A stretch of 64,000 bases of DNA from Nitricoxidireducens sp046726235. Lineage in GTDB: Bacteria > Pseudomonadota > Gammaproteobacteria > Burkholderiales > Rhodocyclaceae. The notes under the pieces were generated by a model, which was not told where the DNA came from, ran no database searches, and was given only the letters and a program-made list of their open reading frames with translations. The stretch covers positions 248,001 to 312,000 of the forward strand of contig JBKPAD010000010.1 of NCBI GenBank assembly GCA_046726235.1. The letters run 5' to 3'. The position numbers were made by a program, and so were the translations under genes. Shown here piece after piece: positions 22,299 to 30,788 of the stretch. How positions within the stretch are numbered: the stretch's first letter is position 1; the number at the start of each line of letters is the position of its first letter.

Positions 22299-23669
22299 CT
22301 AGCCCGTCTGGCCGCGCCGGCCGGGACGCACGTAAACGAGGTTGATGCTCTTCTTGTTGCGCAGTTCGCCCGAGGGCAGTGCCAGCGCGCCGAGCGGAAT
22401 GCGGGCGATGAAGCGCGGGCGGAAGGGATCGCTCACGTCGAACGCCGTGCAGCAGGTCTGGCCGGCGTTCGGCGTGCCGGGCAGTTCGTCCTGCTCGTGC
22501 GCGACGTAGAGCAGGTCGTTGGCCGGGTTGGTCCACAGGCCATGGGCTTCGCGGGCCTGCGAGAAGAAGCTGTCGACGACCTTGCGCGTGCCCGGCGGTG
22601 CATCGCGGTCGATGATGGCGATGCGGCTCGATGCGCGCCCCTCGGGGCCGTCGTCGTCGATGCGGGCGAGGCTTGCATAGACCGCGCGCCCCTTGCGGTT
22701 CTCGACGAACTCGATGTGGTTCGGGCGCGCCTTGTCGCCGAGCGCGACGGTGTCGAGGAGCGCGAAGGGCGCGGCCGTCGCACGCGCCGAGACGGCGTCG
22801 GCCAGCTTGTGCGAGAACCACACCTCGCGGCCGTCGGGCGCGGTCTTCAGGAACGGCGTGAAGCCGGGCTTGTCCTGCGCAGCGATGTCGATCGTGGTCA
22901 GCCGCTGCGGATGCGAGTAGCCCTGCGCGTCGGCGGCGACGCGGAAGACGTCGATCTTGGCGACCTTCTGGCTGGCGACGAAGGCGAGTTCGCCGCCGGC
23001 GTCGAACCAGACCTGGGCCGGGCCGTTGATGGTGTCGATCATGCCGATGATCGCGCCGGCGGCGACGCCTCGCGCCTGCCGCAGGGCGCGCTCGACGTCG
23101 AGGATCGCGATGCGGTCCTCGCCGCGCAGCGTCACCCAGAGCTCGCGGCCGTTGCGCGTGAAGGTCGGCTCGTGCGGCTCGCGACCGACCAGGATGCCGC
23201 TCGACAGGCGCTCCGGATTCGTCTGCGGGCCGGCGAGGGGATTCGGCCGGTTGCCGACCACGGCCCTGCGCACGGTGTCGATCAGATAGACGTTGCTCGA
23301 GCCGCGCCCGCTGGTGGCGAGCAGGCGGCCGTCCGGCGAAGGCACGGCGCCGTGCGCGTCGATGCAGCCGTGGTAGAGCGGCTTGTGGATCATCGCGCCA
23401 TGCGCTGGCATGACGCCGCCGGTGACGAAGCGGAACGGCGGGCGCGCGTCCTCGTCGAAGCTGGTCAGGTTGATCGTGGTCTCGACCGCATTGCTGCGCG
23501 GGTCGATGACCGAGATGGTGTTCGAGTCCTCGTTGGTGATGAAGACGCGGTCACCGGGCTCGATGCTGGCGGCCGCGGCCTCCTGCGCCAGCGCCGGGTG
23601 CGGGTCGAGCGCGGCGCTGGCCGTCGCCGCTGCGGCGAATTTCAGAAAATCCCGTCTCGTCCCGTCCAT
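22299..23669 (-). CDS. Tat-exported YVTN/YncE-like beta-propeller protein
   Basis: 456 residues. A twin-arginine signal (TRRDFLKFAAAATASAAL, ending near PALAQ) directs folded export. The mature part is made of beta-propeller blades: VFITNEDSNTISVIDPRSNA, LLATSGRGSSNVYLIDTVRR, ELAFVASQKVAKIDVFRV. His-rich turns (PAHGAMIHKPLYHGCIDAHG) may bind metal. Upstream gene of a two-gene unit with DUF305. No catalytic assignment can be made; relatives are often described only as YncE-like. Confidence 0.75.
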   Translation of the reverse strand: MDGTRRDFLKFAAAATASAALDPHPALAQEAAAASIEPGDRVFITNEDSNTISVIDPRSNAVETTINLTSFDEDARPPFRFVTGGVMPAHGAMIHKPLYHGCIDAHGAVPSPDGRLLATSGRGSSNVYLIDTVRRAVVGNRPNPLAGPQTNPERLSSGILVGREPHEPTFTRNGRELWVTLRGEDRIAILDVERALRQARGVAAGAIIGMIDTINGPAQVWFDAGGELAFVASQKVAKIDVFRVAADAQGYSHPQRLTTIDIAAQDKPGFTPFLKTAPDGREVWFSHKLADAVSARATAAPFALLDTVALGDKARPNHIEFVENRKGRAVYASLARIDDDGPEGRASSRIAIIDRDAPPGTRKVVDSFFSQAREAHGLWTNPANDLLYVAHEQDELPGTPNAGQTCCTAFDVSDPFRPRFIARIPLGALALPSGELRNKKSINLVYVRPGRRGQTG

Positions 23670-23813
23670 GGCTGCCCTCCGCGTGTTGGGTGCGCAGGGA
23701 CAGTCTAGGGCGCGCTGCCGGTGCCGGATATCCCGGCTTTTCGCGGGCGCGCCTACCTGGCCGCACGGCGTGCGGCCGGCGACCCGGTAGCGCGCCGCTG
23801 GCTTGCGGTAGCC

Positions 23814-24947
23814 TCAGCCGCCGGTGCCGACCGACGCGATTTCCTCGCTGAGCCGGCCGAGGGAGGACTGCAGCGTCACGCCGCCTTCCTCGACGAAATC
23901 CATCAGGTCCGCCATGCCCGAGCGGAACAGGTTCTCGACATGGCGTTCCTGGTCTTCCGTGAGCCCGAGGTGGACGAAGGACTTGGCCAGGTTCTGCTCG
24001 ACGCGGAACATGATTTCGCTGCTGGTCAGGCGATGGCGCTGGTGCGCTTCGGCGAACTGGATCAGCGCCTGGCGCAGGCCGTCGAGCGTGCTCATGAGCT
24101 TCCGGCTGGTCTGCTCGCGTGATTCGGCAGTCGCCAGCGCCTGCAGGCGGCTGTCCGCGCCCTGGCTGATGATGGCGAGCGTGTCGCGCACGCGTCCGCA
24201 CAGTTCCTCATCCTCGGTCGGCATGTTGGTGACCATCGCCGTGAGGTGGTCGAAGTTGTAGACCGAGCGGTTGCGGAACTCGAAGATGCGGTCCATGTTG
24301 CGCAGGTGGCTGAGGATCGCGCCCTCGAGCGGCTGGTTCGTGCCGTTGGTGCTGAGCACGTGGCTGCGCGTGCCGATGCGCGTCTCGACCGCGCCGGCGA
24401 GGCCGAAGTAGCCGAGCACGTCGAGAAAGCCCTGGGCGACCTCCTGCTCCGAGGTGCAGCCGACGAGCTTGCTCATGTACTGCAGCGCGACCCCGGAATC
24501 GCCCATGCTCGCCAGCGCGATGCCCGACATGTGCTCGGCGCTCGCCACCTGCTCGCGCAGCGTCTGGTGCTCCGTGCGCATGCGCTCGGCGACCTGCACC
24601 TTGCGCAGCAGCACCTCGGGCTCGAAGGGCTTGACGATGAAGTCCTCGCCGCCGGCATCGAAGCCCGCGAGGCGCGCATCGAGCGTATCCAGCGCCGAGA
24701 CGAAGATGACCGGCAGGTCGCGCATCGCCTCGTCGTCCTTGATCTTGCGGCACAGGGCATAGCCGTCCATGCCGGGCAGGGCGACGTCGAGCAGCAATAC
24801 GCCGGGCAGCGATTCGCCGAGCCGCTGGCGGCAGGTCTCCGCGCAGCCGAAGGTCTCGACCGGGTAGTGCGGGGCCAGCATCGAGGCGATCATGTCGCGC
24901 ACGATTTCGTCGTCGTCGACCGCAAAGACCGTAAAGTCGTTGTTCAT
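23814..24947 (-). CDS. Response regulator with unrecognised C-terminal output region
   Basis: 377 residues. Residues 1-125 are a receiver domain (FAVDDDEIVRDMI, phospho-acceptor Asp54 in LLLDVALPGMDGYALC, Lys in FIVKPFEPEVLL). Residues about 125-377 are mostly helical and match no output domain that I recognise: not a helix-turn-helix, GGDEF, EAL or HD-GYP. Part of it (LQYMSKLVGCTSEQEVAQGF) resembles segments of other REC-linked proteins of unknown role. Its ATG overlaps the kinase stop by four bases, so the two form a pair. Confidence 0.82.
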   Translation of the reverse strand: MNNDFTVFAVDDDEIVRDMIASMLAPHYPVETFGCAETCRQRLGESLPGVLLLDVALPGMDGYALCRKIKDDEAMRDLPVIFVSALDTLDARLAGFDAGGEDFIVKPFEPEVLLRKVQVAERMRTEHQTLREQVASAEHMSGIALASMGDSGVALQYMSKLVGCTSEQEVAQGFLDVLGYFGLAGAVETRIGTRSHVLSTNGTNQPLEGAILSHLRNMDRIFEFRNRSVYNFDHLTAMVTNMPTEDEELCGRVRDTLAIISQGADSRLQALATAESREQTSRKLMSTLDGLRQALIQFAEAHQRHRLTSSEIMFRVEQNLAKSFVHLGLTEDQERHVENLFRSGMADLMDFVEEGGVTLQSSLGRLSEEIASVGTGG

Positions 24948-27448
24948 GGTGTCGTCTCCTGTTGTGAATTGGGGTGGTGCGCCTGCTGCTTGAGCAGGCC
25001 GGAAATGGTGCTGCGTGAGGACGACATGGCGTCCCGGAAGGCGGCGCGCGGCATCTTGATGGCCGTGCCTTGCTTCAGCGCAGATTCGTAGGCGGCGGCC
25101 GTCGCGGCGAGCGCCGCCAGGCCGAGCATGCCGGCCCGGCCCTTGAGCGCATGCAGCCGCGAGCAGGCGGCGCCGGTGTCGCCGGCGCGGACCAGCGCGT
25201 CGACCTCGTCGGCGGTCGCGATGCTCTCGTCGACGAAGGCGCCGAGCCAGTGGCGGTACTTCTCCTCGCTGCCGCCGCAGCGGTGTGTGGCGCCGGCGAA
25301 GTCGAAGCCTTCCAGCGCCGGCCAGGCGGCGGACGAATCTTCGCCAGCGGCCGCGGGCGCGAAGCCGGCGCGCTTGCCGGGCGGTATCCAGCGGCACAGC
25401 AGCTCGAACAGGCGCTGCGTCTTGAAGGGCTTCGCCAAGTGATCATTCATGCCGCTGGCGAGGATCTCGGCACGCTCGTGCACGAGCGTGTGCGCGGTCA
25501 TGGCGACGATCGGCAGGTCCTTGAAGCGGGCCTGCGAGCGCAGCAGCCGCGTCGCCGTCAGGCCGTCCATCTCGGGCATCTGGATGTCCATCAGCACCAG
25601 GTCGTGGCGGCCGGGCGGCGCCGCCTCCAGCATCTCGACCGCGCGCCGGCCGTCGCTGGCGTGGTCGACGGCGATGCCGAGCGGCGTCAGCAGGTCGGTC
25701 ACGATCTGCCGGTTGAGGTCCTGGTCTTCGGCGAGCAGCACGCGCGCGTGCGCGAAGCGCGGCGGCGTCGCGAACTCGAATTCCACCTGGCGTCCCGCGT
25801 CGGCGGTTTCCGCCACCGGCAGGCGCAACTCGAAGCCGAAGGTGCTGCCCCTGCCGGGCGTGCTGTCGACCTCGAGCGAACCGCCCATCATGTCGACCAG
25901 GTGCTTGCAGATCGCCAGGCCGAGGCCGGTGCCGCCGAAGCGGCGGGTGATCGAGCTGTCGGCCTGGGTGAAGGGCGAGAACAGCGAGAGCTGCGCCTCG
26001 GGAGCGATGCCGATGCCGGTGTCGGTGACGGCAAACCGCAGCAGCGCCGTGCGGGCGTCGGCCTCGAGCGCCTTCGCCCGCAGCACGATGCGGCCCGCGG
26101 CGGTGAACTTGATGGCATTGCCGAGCAGGTTCATCAGCACCTGGTTCAGGCGCAGGGCGTCGCCGACCAGGTACGCGGGAATGCCGTCCGAAATGTCGAG
26201 GCGCAGTTCCAGCCCCTTCTCGGCGGCACGGTGGGACATCAGGGCGGCGAGGCGATCGAGCAGCGCGCGCGGCGCGAACGGCGCGTCGACCATGTCCATG
26301 CGGCCGGCGGCGATCTTGGTGAGGTCGAGCAGGTCGTCGATGATCGCCAGCAGCGTTTCGCCGGCACCGGAAATCTTCTCGAGGTAGTCGCGCTGGCGTT
26401 CGTCGCGCGCATTCATGAGCGCCAGCGTCGAAAGGCCGATCACCGCGTTGAGCGGCGTGCGCATCTCGTGGCTGACGTTGGCGAGGAACGCGTCCTTGGC
26501 ACGGTCGGCCGCGCGCGCATCCTCGAGCGCCGTCTCGAGGGCTTGCGTACGCTCGAGCACCAGTTCCTCGAGGTGGGCGCGGTGGCTGGCGAGCTCGTCC
26601 ATCGCCGCATGGCGGGTGGAAATGTCGGCGAAGATCCAGATGCTGCCGTCCTGCGGCCGCGCCGGATCGAGCGCATGGCCGGTGATGGCGCCCCAGAACG
26701 GCGTCCCGTCCTTGTACCTGAACTTCACTTCCTCGCTGAAGGTCTCGCCGCGGGCAACGCTCGCCTGGGCGCGCACGCCGACTTCGAGGTAGCCCTCGTG
26801 GTCGGCGTAGAGCGTCTCCACCGGCATGCCGTCGAACTCGCCCGGCCCGTAGTGGAACAAGTCCTCGCAGCGCCGGTTGCACCAGACGATGCGTTCGTTG
26901 CGCACGAAGGCGATGCCGACCAGCGCGTTCTCGAGGATGGCCGCTTTTTCAGAAACGATATGGCGCAGCTTCTGCTCCGTCGCCTTGCGCTCGGAGATGT
27001 CGATCATCAGGCCGTGCAGGCGCCAGGGCTGGCCCCTCTTCTCGATCACCGTGACCAGGTTCTGCAGCCAGACGCTGCGGCCGTCGCGCGCGAGGAAGCG
27101 GAAGTCGAACTGGTAGGGCGCCAGCAGCTTGTTCTGCGTGCGGCAGTACTCGGGCACCCAGCGGCGATCCTCAGGATGCAGGTGCGCGTGCCAGAAGCTC
27201 GGCTGGCGCCAGGCCGAGACCGGGAAGCCGAAGGCCGTCTCGGCGCGGTCGCTGACGAAGAGGAAGCGGAAGTCGTGCGCGTCCGCCTCCCAGACGATCG
27301 CCTGCGTCGTGTCGATCAGGTTTTCATAGAAGCGGCCGAGGTCCGCCGTACGCGCCTCGGCGCGCTGGCTGATTTGCCAGATGCCGAGCAGCCCGAGCGG
27401 CACGAAGACCAGCCCCCAGGCGTGGTTGCTGCCGTGCTGGCCCGCCAT
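24944..27448 (-). CDS. Hybrid sensor histidine kinase (TM-PAS-PAS-HisKA-HATPase-REC-Hpt)
   Basis: Membrane sensor kinase, 834 residues from the first ATG. After a membrane helix (WGLVFVPLGLLGIW) come two PAS domains (about 35-290), a coiled linker, HisKA with FLANVSHEMRTPLNAVIGL (His327), HATPase_c with NLLGNAIKFTAAG and GTGLGLAICKHLVD, a receiver domain (Asp621 in LVLMDIQMPEMDG), and a C-terminal Hpt domain (His766 in RLHALKGRAGMLG). It thus holds a complete phosphorelay and overlaps its response regulator by four bases. The coding pattern continues 35 codons upstream of this ATG without a canonical start; see the next entry. Confidence 0.9.
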   Translation of the reverse strand: MAGQHGSNHAWGLVFVPLGLLGIWQISQRAEARTADLGRFYENLIDTTQAIVWEADAHDFRFLFVSDRAETAFGFPVSAWRQPSFWHAHLHPEDRRWVPEYCRTQNKLLAPYQFDFRFLARDGRSVWLQNLVTVIEKRGQPWRLHGLMIDISERKATEQKLRHIVSEKAAILENALVGIAFVRNERIVWCNRRCEDLFHYGPGEFDGMPVETLYADHEGYLEVGVRAQASVARGETFSEEVKFRYKDGTPFWGAITGHALDPARPQDGSIWIFADISTRHAAMDELASHRAHLEELVLERTQALETALEDARAADRAKDAFLANVSHEMRTPLNAVIGLSTLALMNARDERQRDYLEKISGAGETLLAIIDDLLDLTKIAAGRMDMVDAPFAPRALLDRLAALMSHRAAEKGLELRLDISDGIPAYLVGDALRLNQVLMNLLGNAIKFTAAGRIVLRAKALEADARTALLRFAVTDTGIGIAPEAQLSLFSPFTQADSSITRRFGGTGLGLAICKHLVDMMGGSLEVDSTPGRGSTFGFELRLPVAETADAGRQVEFEFATPPRFAHARVLLAEDQDLNRQIVTDLLTPLGIAVDHASDGRRAVEMLEAAPPGRHDLVLMDIQMPEMDGLTATRLLRSQARFKDLPIVAMTAHTLVHERAEILASGMNDHLAKPFKTQRLFELLCRWIPPGKRAGFAPAAAGEDSSAAWPALEGFDFAGATHRCGGSEEKYRHWLGAFVDESIATADEVDALVRAGDTGAACSRLHALKGRAGMLGLAALAATAAAYESALKQGTAIKMPRAAFRDAMSSSRSTISGLLKQQAHHPNSQQETTP

Positions 27449-27553
27449 GGTGCTGGCGCCGATGGCCGCGAAGACGACCGTCGCCGCGACCAGCGCCGCG
27501 AGCGCGAGGTCGAGATAGCGGTTGCGCAGGTCGTGTGCGAGCAGGTTCTTGAT
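27449..27553 (-). other. Probable N-terminal extension of the hybrid kinase from a non-AUG codon
   Basis: In frame and upstream of the ATG, 35 codons read IKNLLAHDLRNRYLDLALAA and then a continuing hydrophobic run, a second membrane helix that would pair with the one after the ATG. No ATG, GTG or TTG occurs between the upstream TGA and 27448. An ATC at 27551-27553 has GAAGG exactly seven bases upstream. Either a rare ATC start, a mutated ATG or a base-call error is implied. If real, the kinase is 869 residues. Confidence 0.5.
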
Positions 27554-27590
27554 GGCGTTACCTTCGTTGTTCGCGGCGCGTCCTGGGTCC

Positions 27591-27612
27591 CGCTTCCCGT
27601 CGATGGGAAGCG
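27591..27612. promoter_or_regulatory. Perfect hairpin in the leader of the hybrid kinase gene
   Basis: An 8-bp perfect inverted repeat CGCTTCCC / GGGAAGCG with a six-base loop, about 40 nt upstream of the putative ATC start. No T-tract follows on the minus strand, so it is not a clear terminator. It could be an operator or an mRNA stem. Confidence 0.4.
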
Positions 27613-27737
27613 AGTCTCACGGCTGGGGATCAGGGCGGGCACTCGGGCCTGTCCGCGCGGGAAGTCGCCGGTTCTTGCATTGAAGAAAGCAAGTGCCATA
27701 CCCCATCGCGGCGGAATGCCGATTGCCGTGCGGCGCC

Positions 27738-28250
27738 ATGCATCTCGAAGGATCCTGTCACTGCGGCGCCGTCCGCTTCAGCCTCGAAGCGCAGTCGCCG
27801 GTGCCGTTCATGCGCTGCCACTGCTCGATCTGCCGCAAGACTGCAGGCAGCGGCGGCTACGGCATCAACCTGGGCGGCGACTACCGCACGATGAAGGTCC
27901 GGGGGGCGAAGAACGTCGGCGTTTATCACGCGCTGCTGCGCGAGCCCGGGCGGCGCACGCGGCGTTCGCCGGCCGGGCGGCATTTCTGCCTCAAGTGCGG
28001 CAGCCCGCTATGGCTGTGGGATCCGCGCTGGCCGGAGCTGGTGCATCCGCATGCCTCGGCGATCGACACGCCGCTGCCGCCGCCGCCGGAGGTCGTCGAC
28101 GCGGCGCTCGACTACGCGCCCACATGGGCAAAGCCGCCGCGCCAGCGCGGCCATCGGCGCTGCGGAACGTGGCCTGCGGAGTCTCTCGAGGAATGGCACC
28201 GGCGGCATGGCCTGCTCGGCGGCCGCGGCGGCAAGGGCGGGCGCGGTTGA
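27738..28250 (+). CDS. GFA-domain protein (glutathione-dependent formaldehyde-activating family)
   Basis: 170 residues from the ATG at 27738. The zinc-binding Cys sets of the GFA/Mss4-like fold are present: CHCGAVRF (Cys7, Cys9), CHCSICRK (Cys27, Cys29, Cys32) and HFCLKCGSPLW. The C-terminal tail (about 140-170) is rich in Gly and Arg. Members have been called glutathione-dependent formaldehyde-activating enzymes, but most have unknown substrates. Single gene, divergent from the kinase and convergent with the next one. Confidence 0.82.
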   Translation: MHLEGSCHCGAVRFSLEAQSPVPFMRCHCSICRKTAGSGGYGINLGGDYRTMKVRGAKNVGVYHALLREPGRRTRRSPAGRHFCLKCGSPLWLWDPRWPELVHPHASAIDTPLPPPPEVVDAALDYAPTWAKPPRQRGHRRCGTWPAESLEEWHRRHGLLGGRGGKGGRG

Positions 28251-28261
28251 GCGCCCCGGGG

Positions 28262-28705
28262 TCAGCTGCCGGACTTGGCTTCCGGCGGTTCGTTAAGCAC
28301 CAGCCAGTAGAGGCCGAGCTGGCCGACCGCCTGGATGAACTTCTCGAAGTCGACCGGCTTGCGGATGTAGCTGTTGGCGCCGAGGGTATAGCCTTCCTCG
28401 ATGTCGTGCCGCTCCTTCGACGTGGTCAGGATCACCACCGGCAATACGCGGGTGCGCGGATCGGCGCGCACGCGGCGCAGCACTTCGAGGCCGTCGATGC
28501 GCGGCAGCTTCAAGTCGAGCAGGACGACGGCGGGCAGAGTGCCCGCGGGCTTGGACTCGGTGCCGTGCAGGTAGTCGAGCGCCTCGACGCCGTCGCGGGC
28601 GACGACGACGGGGTTGCTGATGCGGTTCTTGCTGAAGGCGCGCAGCGTCAGCGCTTCGTCGTCGGGATTGTCTTCGACCAGCAGTATCGGTTTTTGAGTG
28701 CCCAT
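28262..28705 (-). CDS. Stand-alone response regulator, Rcp1/CheY-like
   Basis: 147 residues, a receiver domain only: ILLVEDNPDDEALTLRAF with the acidic pocket, Asp64 in VVLLDLKLPRIDG, Thr in VVILTTSKERHDI, Lys in SYIRKPVDFEKF. The NPDDEALTLRAF form is typical of Rcp1-like regulators that pair with phytochrome-type or hybrid kinases. A start at 28705 is preceded by a good GGAGCGGGA Shine-Dalgarno; the frame extends 11 codons further. No adjacent kinase, so its partner is unknown. Convergent with GFA. Confidence 0.85.
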   Translation of the reverse strand: MGTQKPILLVEDNPDDEALTLRAFSKNRISNPVVVARDGVEALDYLHGTESKPAGTLPAVVLLDLKLPRIDGLEVLRRVRADPRTRVLPVVILTTSKERHDIEEGYTLGANSYIRKPVDFEKFIQAVGQLGLYWLVLNEPPEAKSGS

Positions 28706-28734
28706 TTTTCCCGCTCCCCGCGCCGTTTCCTGCG

Positions 28735-29661
28735 TCATATGCTACTGCGTTTGCGCTTGCGCGTGCCCGGATTCGGCAGTTCGTCGGCGCGAACGAGGAA
28801 CAGCTTGTCCTCGCTGCTCGGCGTGTCGATCCAGGTCAGCGGGAGCTCGGGGAAGGCGGCATCGACGAGGTCGCGGTTGTGGCCGACTTCGACGGCCAGC
28901 AGGCCGCCGGGCTTGAGATGCATCTTCGCCTCGGCGAGGATGCGGCGCACGACGTCGAGCCCGTCGTCGCCGGCGCCCAGCGCCAGCGCCGGTTCCTGGC
29001 GATATTCGGCCGGCAGGTTCGCCATCGCCTCGGTCGTGACGTAGGGCGGGTTCGAGAGGATGAGGTCGTAGCGGCGGCCCTCGAGGCCGTCGAAGACGTC
29101 CGATTCGACCAGGCGCACGCGGTCCTCCAGTTGATAGTCGGCGACGTTGCGCCGCGCCACCTCGAGTGCCGGCGGCGAGATGTCCACGGCGTCGATGCGC
29201 GCATACGGGAAGGCATGCGCCATCAGGATCGCGAGGCAGCCCGAGCCGGTGCAGAGGTCGAGCGCATCCTCGACGTCGTCCGGATCGTCGATCCAGGGCG
29301 CGAAGCCCTCGGCCAGCAGTTCGGCGAAATAGGAGCGCGGCACGATCACGCGCTCGTCGACATAGAAGCGGAAATCGCCGAGCCAGGCTTCCTTGGTCAG
29401 GTAGGCGGCCGGCACGCGGCGCGCAATGCGCTGCTGCAGGATGTTGAGCACGGCCAGCCGCTCGGCGTGCGCGAGGCGCGCGTCGAGGAAGGGCTCGAGC
29501 CGGTCCGGCGGCAGGTGCAGCGCGTGCAGGATCAGGTAGGCGGCCTCGTCCCAGGCATTGTCGGTGCCGTGGCCGAAGAACAGGCGCGCCTCGCTGAAGC
29601 GGCTGACGCCCCAGCGCAGCCAGTCGCGCACGGTGTGGAGTTCGGCGAGCAGGGAGTCCAT
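28735..29661 (-). CDS. prmB: 50S ribosomal protein L3 N5-glutamine methyltransferase PrmB
   Basis: SAM-dependent methylation of a Gln in ribosomal protein L3. 308 residues with the PrmB/HemK layout: an N-terminal helical domain, LDLCTGSGCLAILMAHAFP (SAM loop), AVDISPPALEVARRN, and the catalytic NPPY in LILSNPPYVTTEAM. Start ATG 29661 overlaps the dapE TGA by one base (TGATG), indicating coupling. Last gene of the dapC-dapD-pilU-dapE-prmB group. Confidence 0.93.
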   Translation of the reverse strand: MDSLLAELHTVRDWLRWGVSRFSEARLFFGHGTDNAWDEAAYLILHALHLPPDRLEPFLDARLAHAERLAVLNILQQRIARRVPAAYLTKEAWLGDFRFYVDERVIVPRSYFAELLAEGFAPWIDDPDDVEDALDLCTGSGCLAILMAHAFPYARIDAVDISPPALEVARRNVADYQLEDRVRLVESDVFDGLEGRRYDLILSNPPYVTTEAMANLPAEYRQEPALALGAGDDGLDVVRRILAEAKMHLKPGGLLAVEVGHNRDLVDAAFPELPLTWIDTPSSEDKLFLVRADELPNPGTRKRKRSSI

Positions 29662-30788
29662 CAGGCCACCAGTCGGCGCAATGCGCCTTCGTAGATTGCG
29701 GTCAGCGGTTCGAGGTCGGCGACGGCGACGCATTCGTCGATCTTGTGGATCGTCGCGTTGAGCGGGCCGAACTCGACGACCTCCTTGGCGATGTCGGCGA
29801 TGAAGCGGCCGTCCGAGGTGCCGCCGGAGGTGGACAGTTGCGGCGTCACGCCGGTGGTCTCGGCGATCGCTTCGACCAGCGTGTCGACCAGCCGGCCCTT
29901 CGGCGTCAGGAAGGGCTTGCCGCCGAGCGTCCATTCGATCGAATACTCGAGGCCGTGGCGGTCGAGCAGCGCGTGCACGCGGCTTTGCAGGCCTTCCATG
30001 GTGCTCGCGGTCGAGAAGCGGAAGTTGAACCAGACTTCCATTTCGCCCGGCACGACGTTGCCGGCGCCGGTGCCGGCGCGCACGTTGGAGATCTGGAAGC
30101 TCGTCGGCGGGAAGTATTCGTTGCCGTCGTCCCAGCGTGTCGCCGCCAGTTCGGCCAGCGCCGGCGCGGCCTGATGCACGGGGTTGCGCACGCGCTCGGG
30201 GTAGGCGACGTGGCCCTGGATGCCTTTGACCTTGAGGTGCGCCGACAGCGAGCCGCGGCGGCCGTTCTTGATCATGTCGCCGAAGCGCTCGAACGAGGTC
30301 GGTTCGCCGACGATGCAGCAATCGATGAGTTCGTTGCGCGCCTTCAGGGCTTCGACGACGCGCACCGTGCCGTCGATGGCGTCGCCTTCCTCGTCCGAGG
30401 TCAGCAGCAGGGCGATCGAGCCTTTCGGCTGCGGCGTGGCGGCGAGGAAGCGCTCGACGGCGACGACGAAGGCGGCGACCGAGGACTTCATGTCGGCGGC
30501 GCCGCGACCGAACAGATGGCCGTCGCGGATCGTCGGCACGAAAGGATCGGAGGCCCACTTGTCGATCGGCCCGGTCGGCACGACGTCGGTGTGCCCGGCG
30601 AAGCACAGCAGGGGAGCGGCGCTGCCGCGGCGTGCCCAGAGGTTGGAGACGCCGCCCATGTCGATGCGTTCGAGCGTGAAGCCGAGCGGCTTCAGGCGCT
30701 GCGCAACGAGGTCGAGGCAGCCGGCGTCGTCGGGCGTGACCGACTTGCGCGCGATCAGCGCCTGCGCGAGTTCCAGCGTCGCGGACAT
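29661..30788 (-). CDS. dapE: Succinyl-diaminopimelate desuccinylase DapE
   Basis: Zinc hydrolase of lysine/meso-diaminopimelate synthesis: N-succinyl-L,L-DAP to L,L-DAP plus succinate. 375 residues, M20 family. The metal-binding residues are in CFAGHTDVVPTG, GRGAADMKSS and TSDEEGDAIDGT, with CCIVGEPTS following; NATIHKIDECV supplies the C-terminal His. Start 30788 overlaps the pilU stop by one base (TGATG). Grouped with dapD and dapC. Confidence 0.95.
   Translation of the reverse strand: MSATLELAQALIARKSVTPDDAGCLDLVAQRLKPLGFTLERIDMGGVSNLWARRGSAAPLLCFAGHTDVVPTGPIDKWASDPFVPTIRDGHLFGRGAADMKSSVAAFVVAVERFLAATPQPKGSIALLLTSDEEGDAIDGTVRVVEALKARNELIDCCIVGEPTSFERFGDMIKNGRRGSLSAHLKVKGIQGHVAYPERVRNPVHQAAPALAELAATRWDDGNEYFPPTSFQISNVRAGTGAGNVVPGEMEVWFNFRFSTASTMEGLQSRVHALLDRHGLEYSIEWTLGGKPFLTPKGRLVDTLVEAIAETTGVTPQLSTSGGTSDGRFIADIAKEVVEFGPLNATIHKIDECVAVADLEPLTAIYEGALRRLVA

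Noticed and set aside
27316..27699. Alternative minus-strand frame as the kinase N-terminus, joined by a frameshift
   Set aside because: Its translation is Ser/Arg-rich shadow sequence, whereas the kinase frame itself continues sensibly upstream to the ATC.
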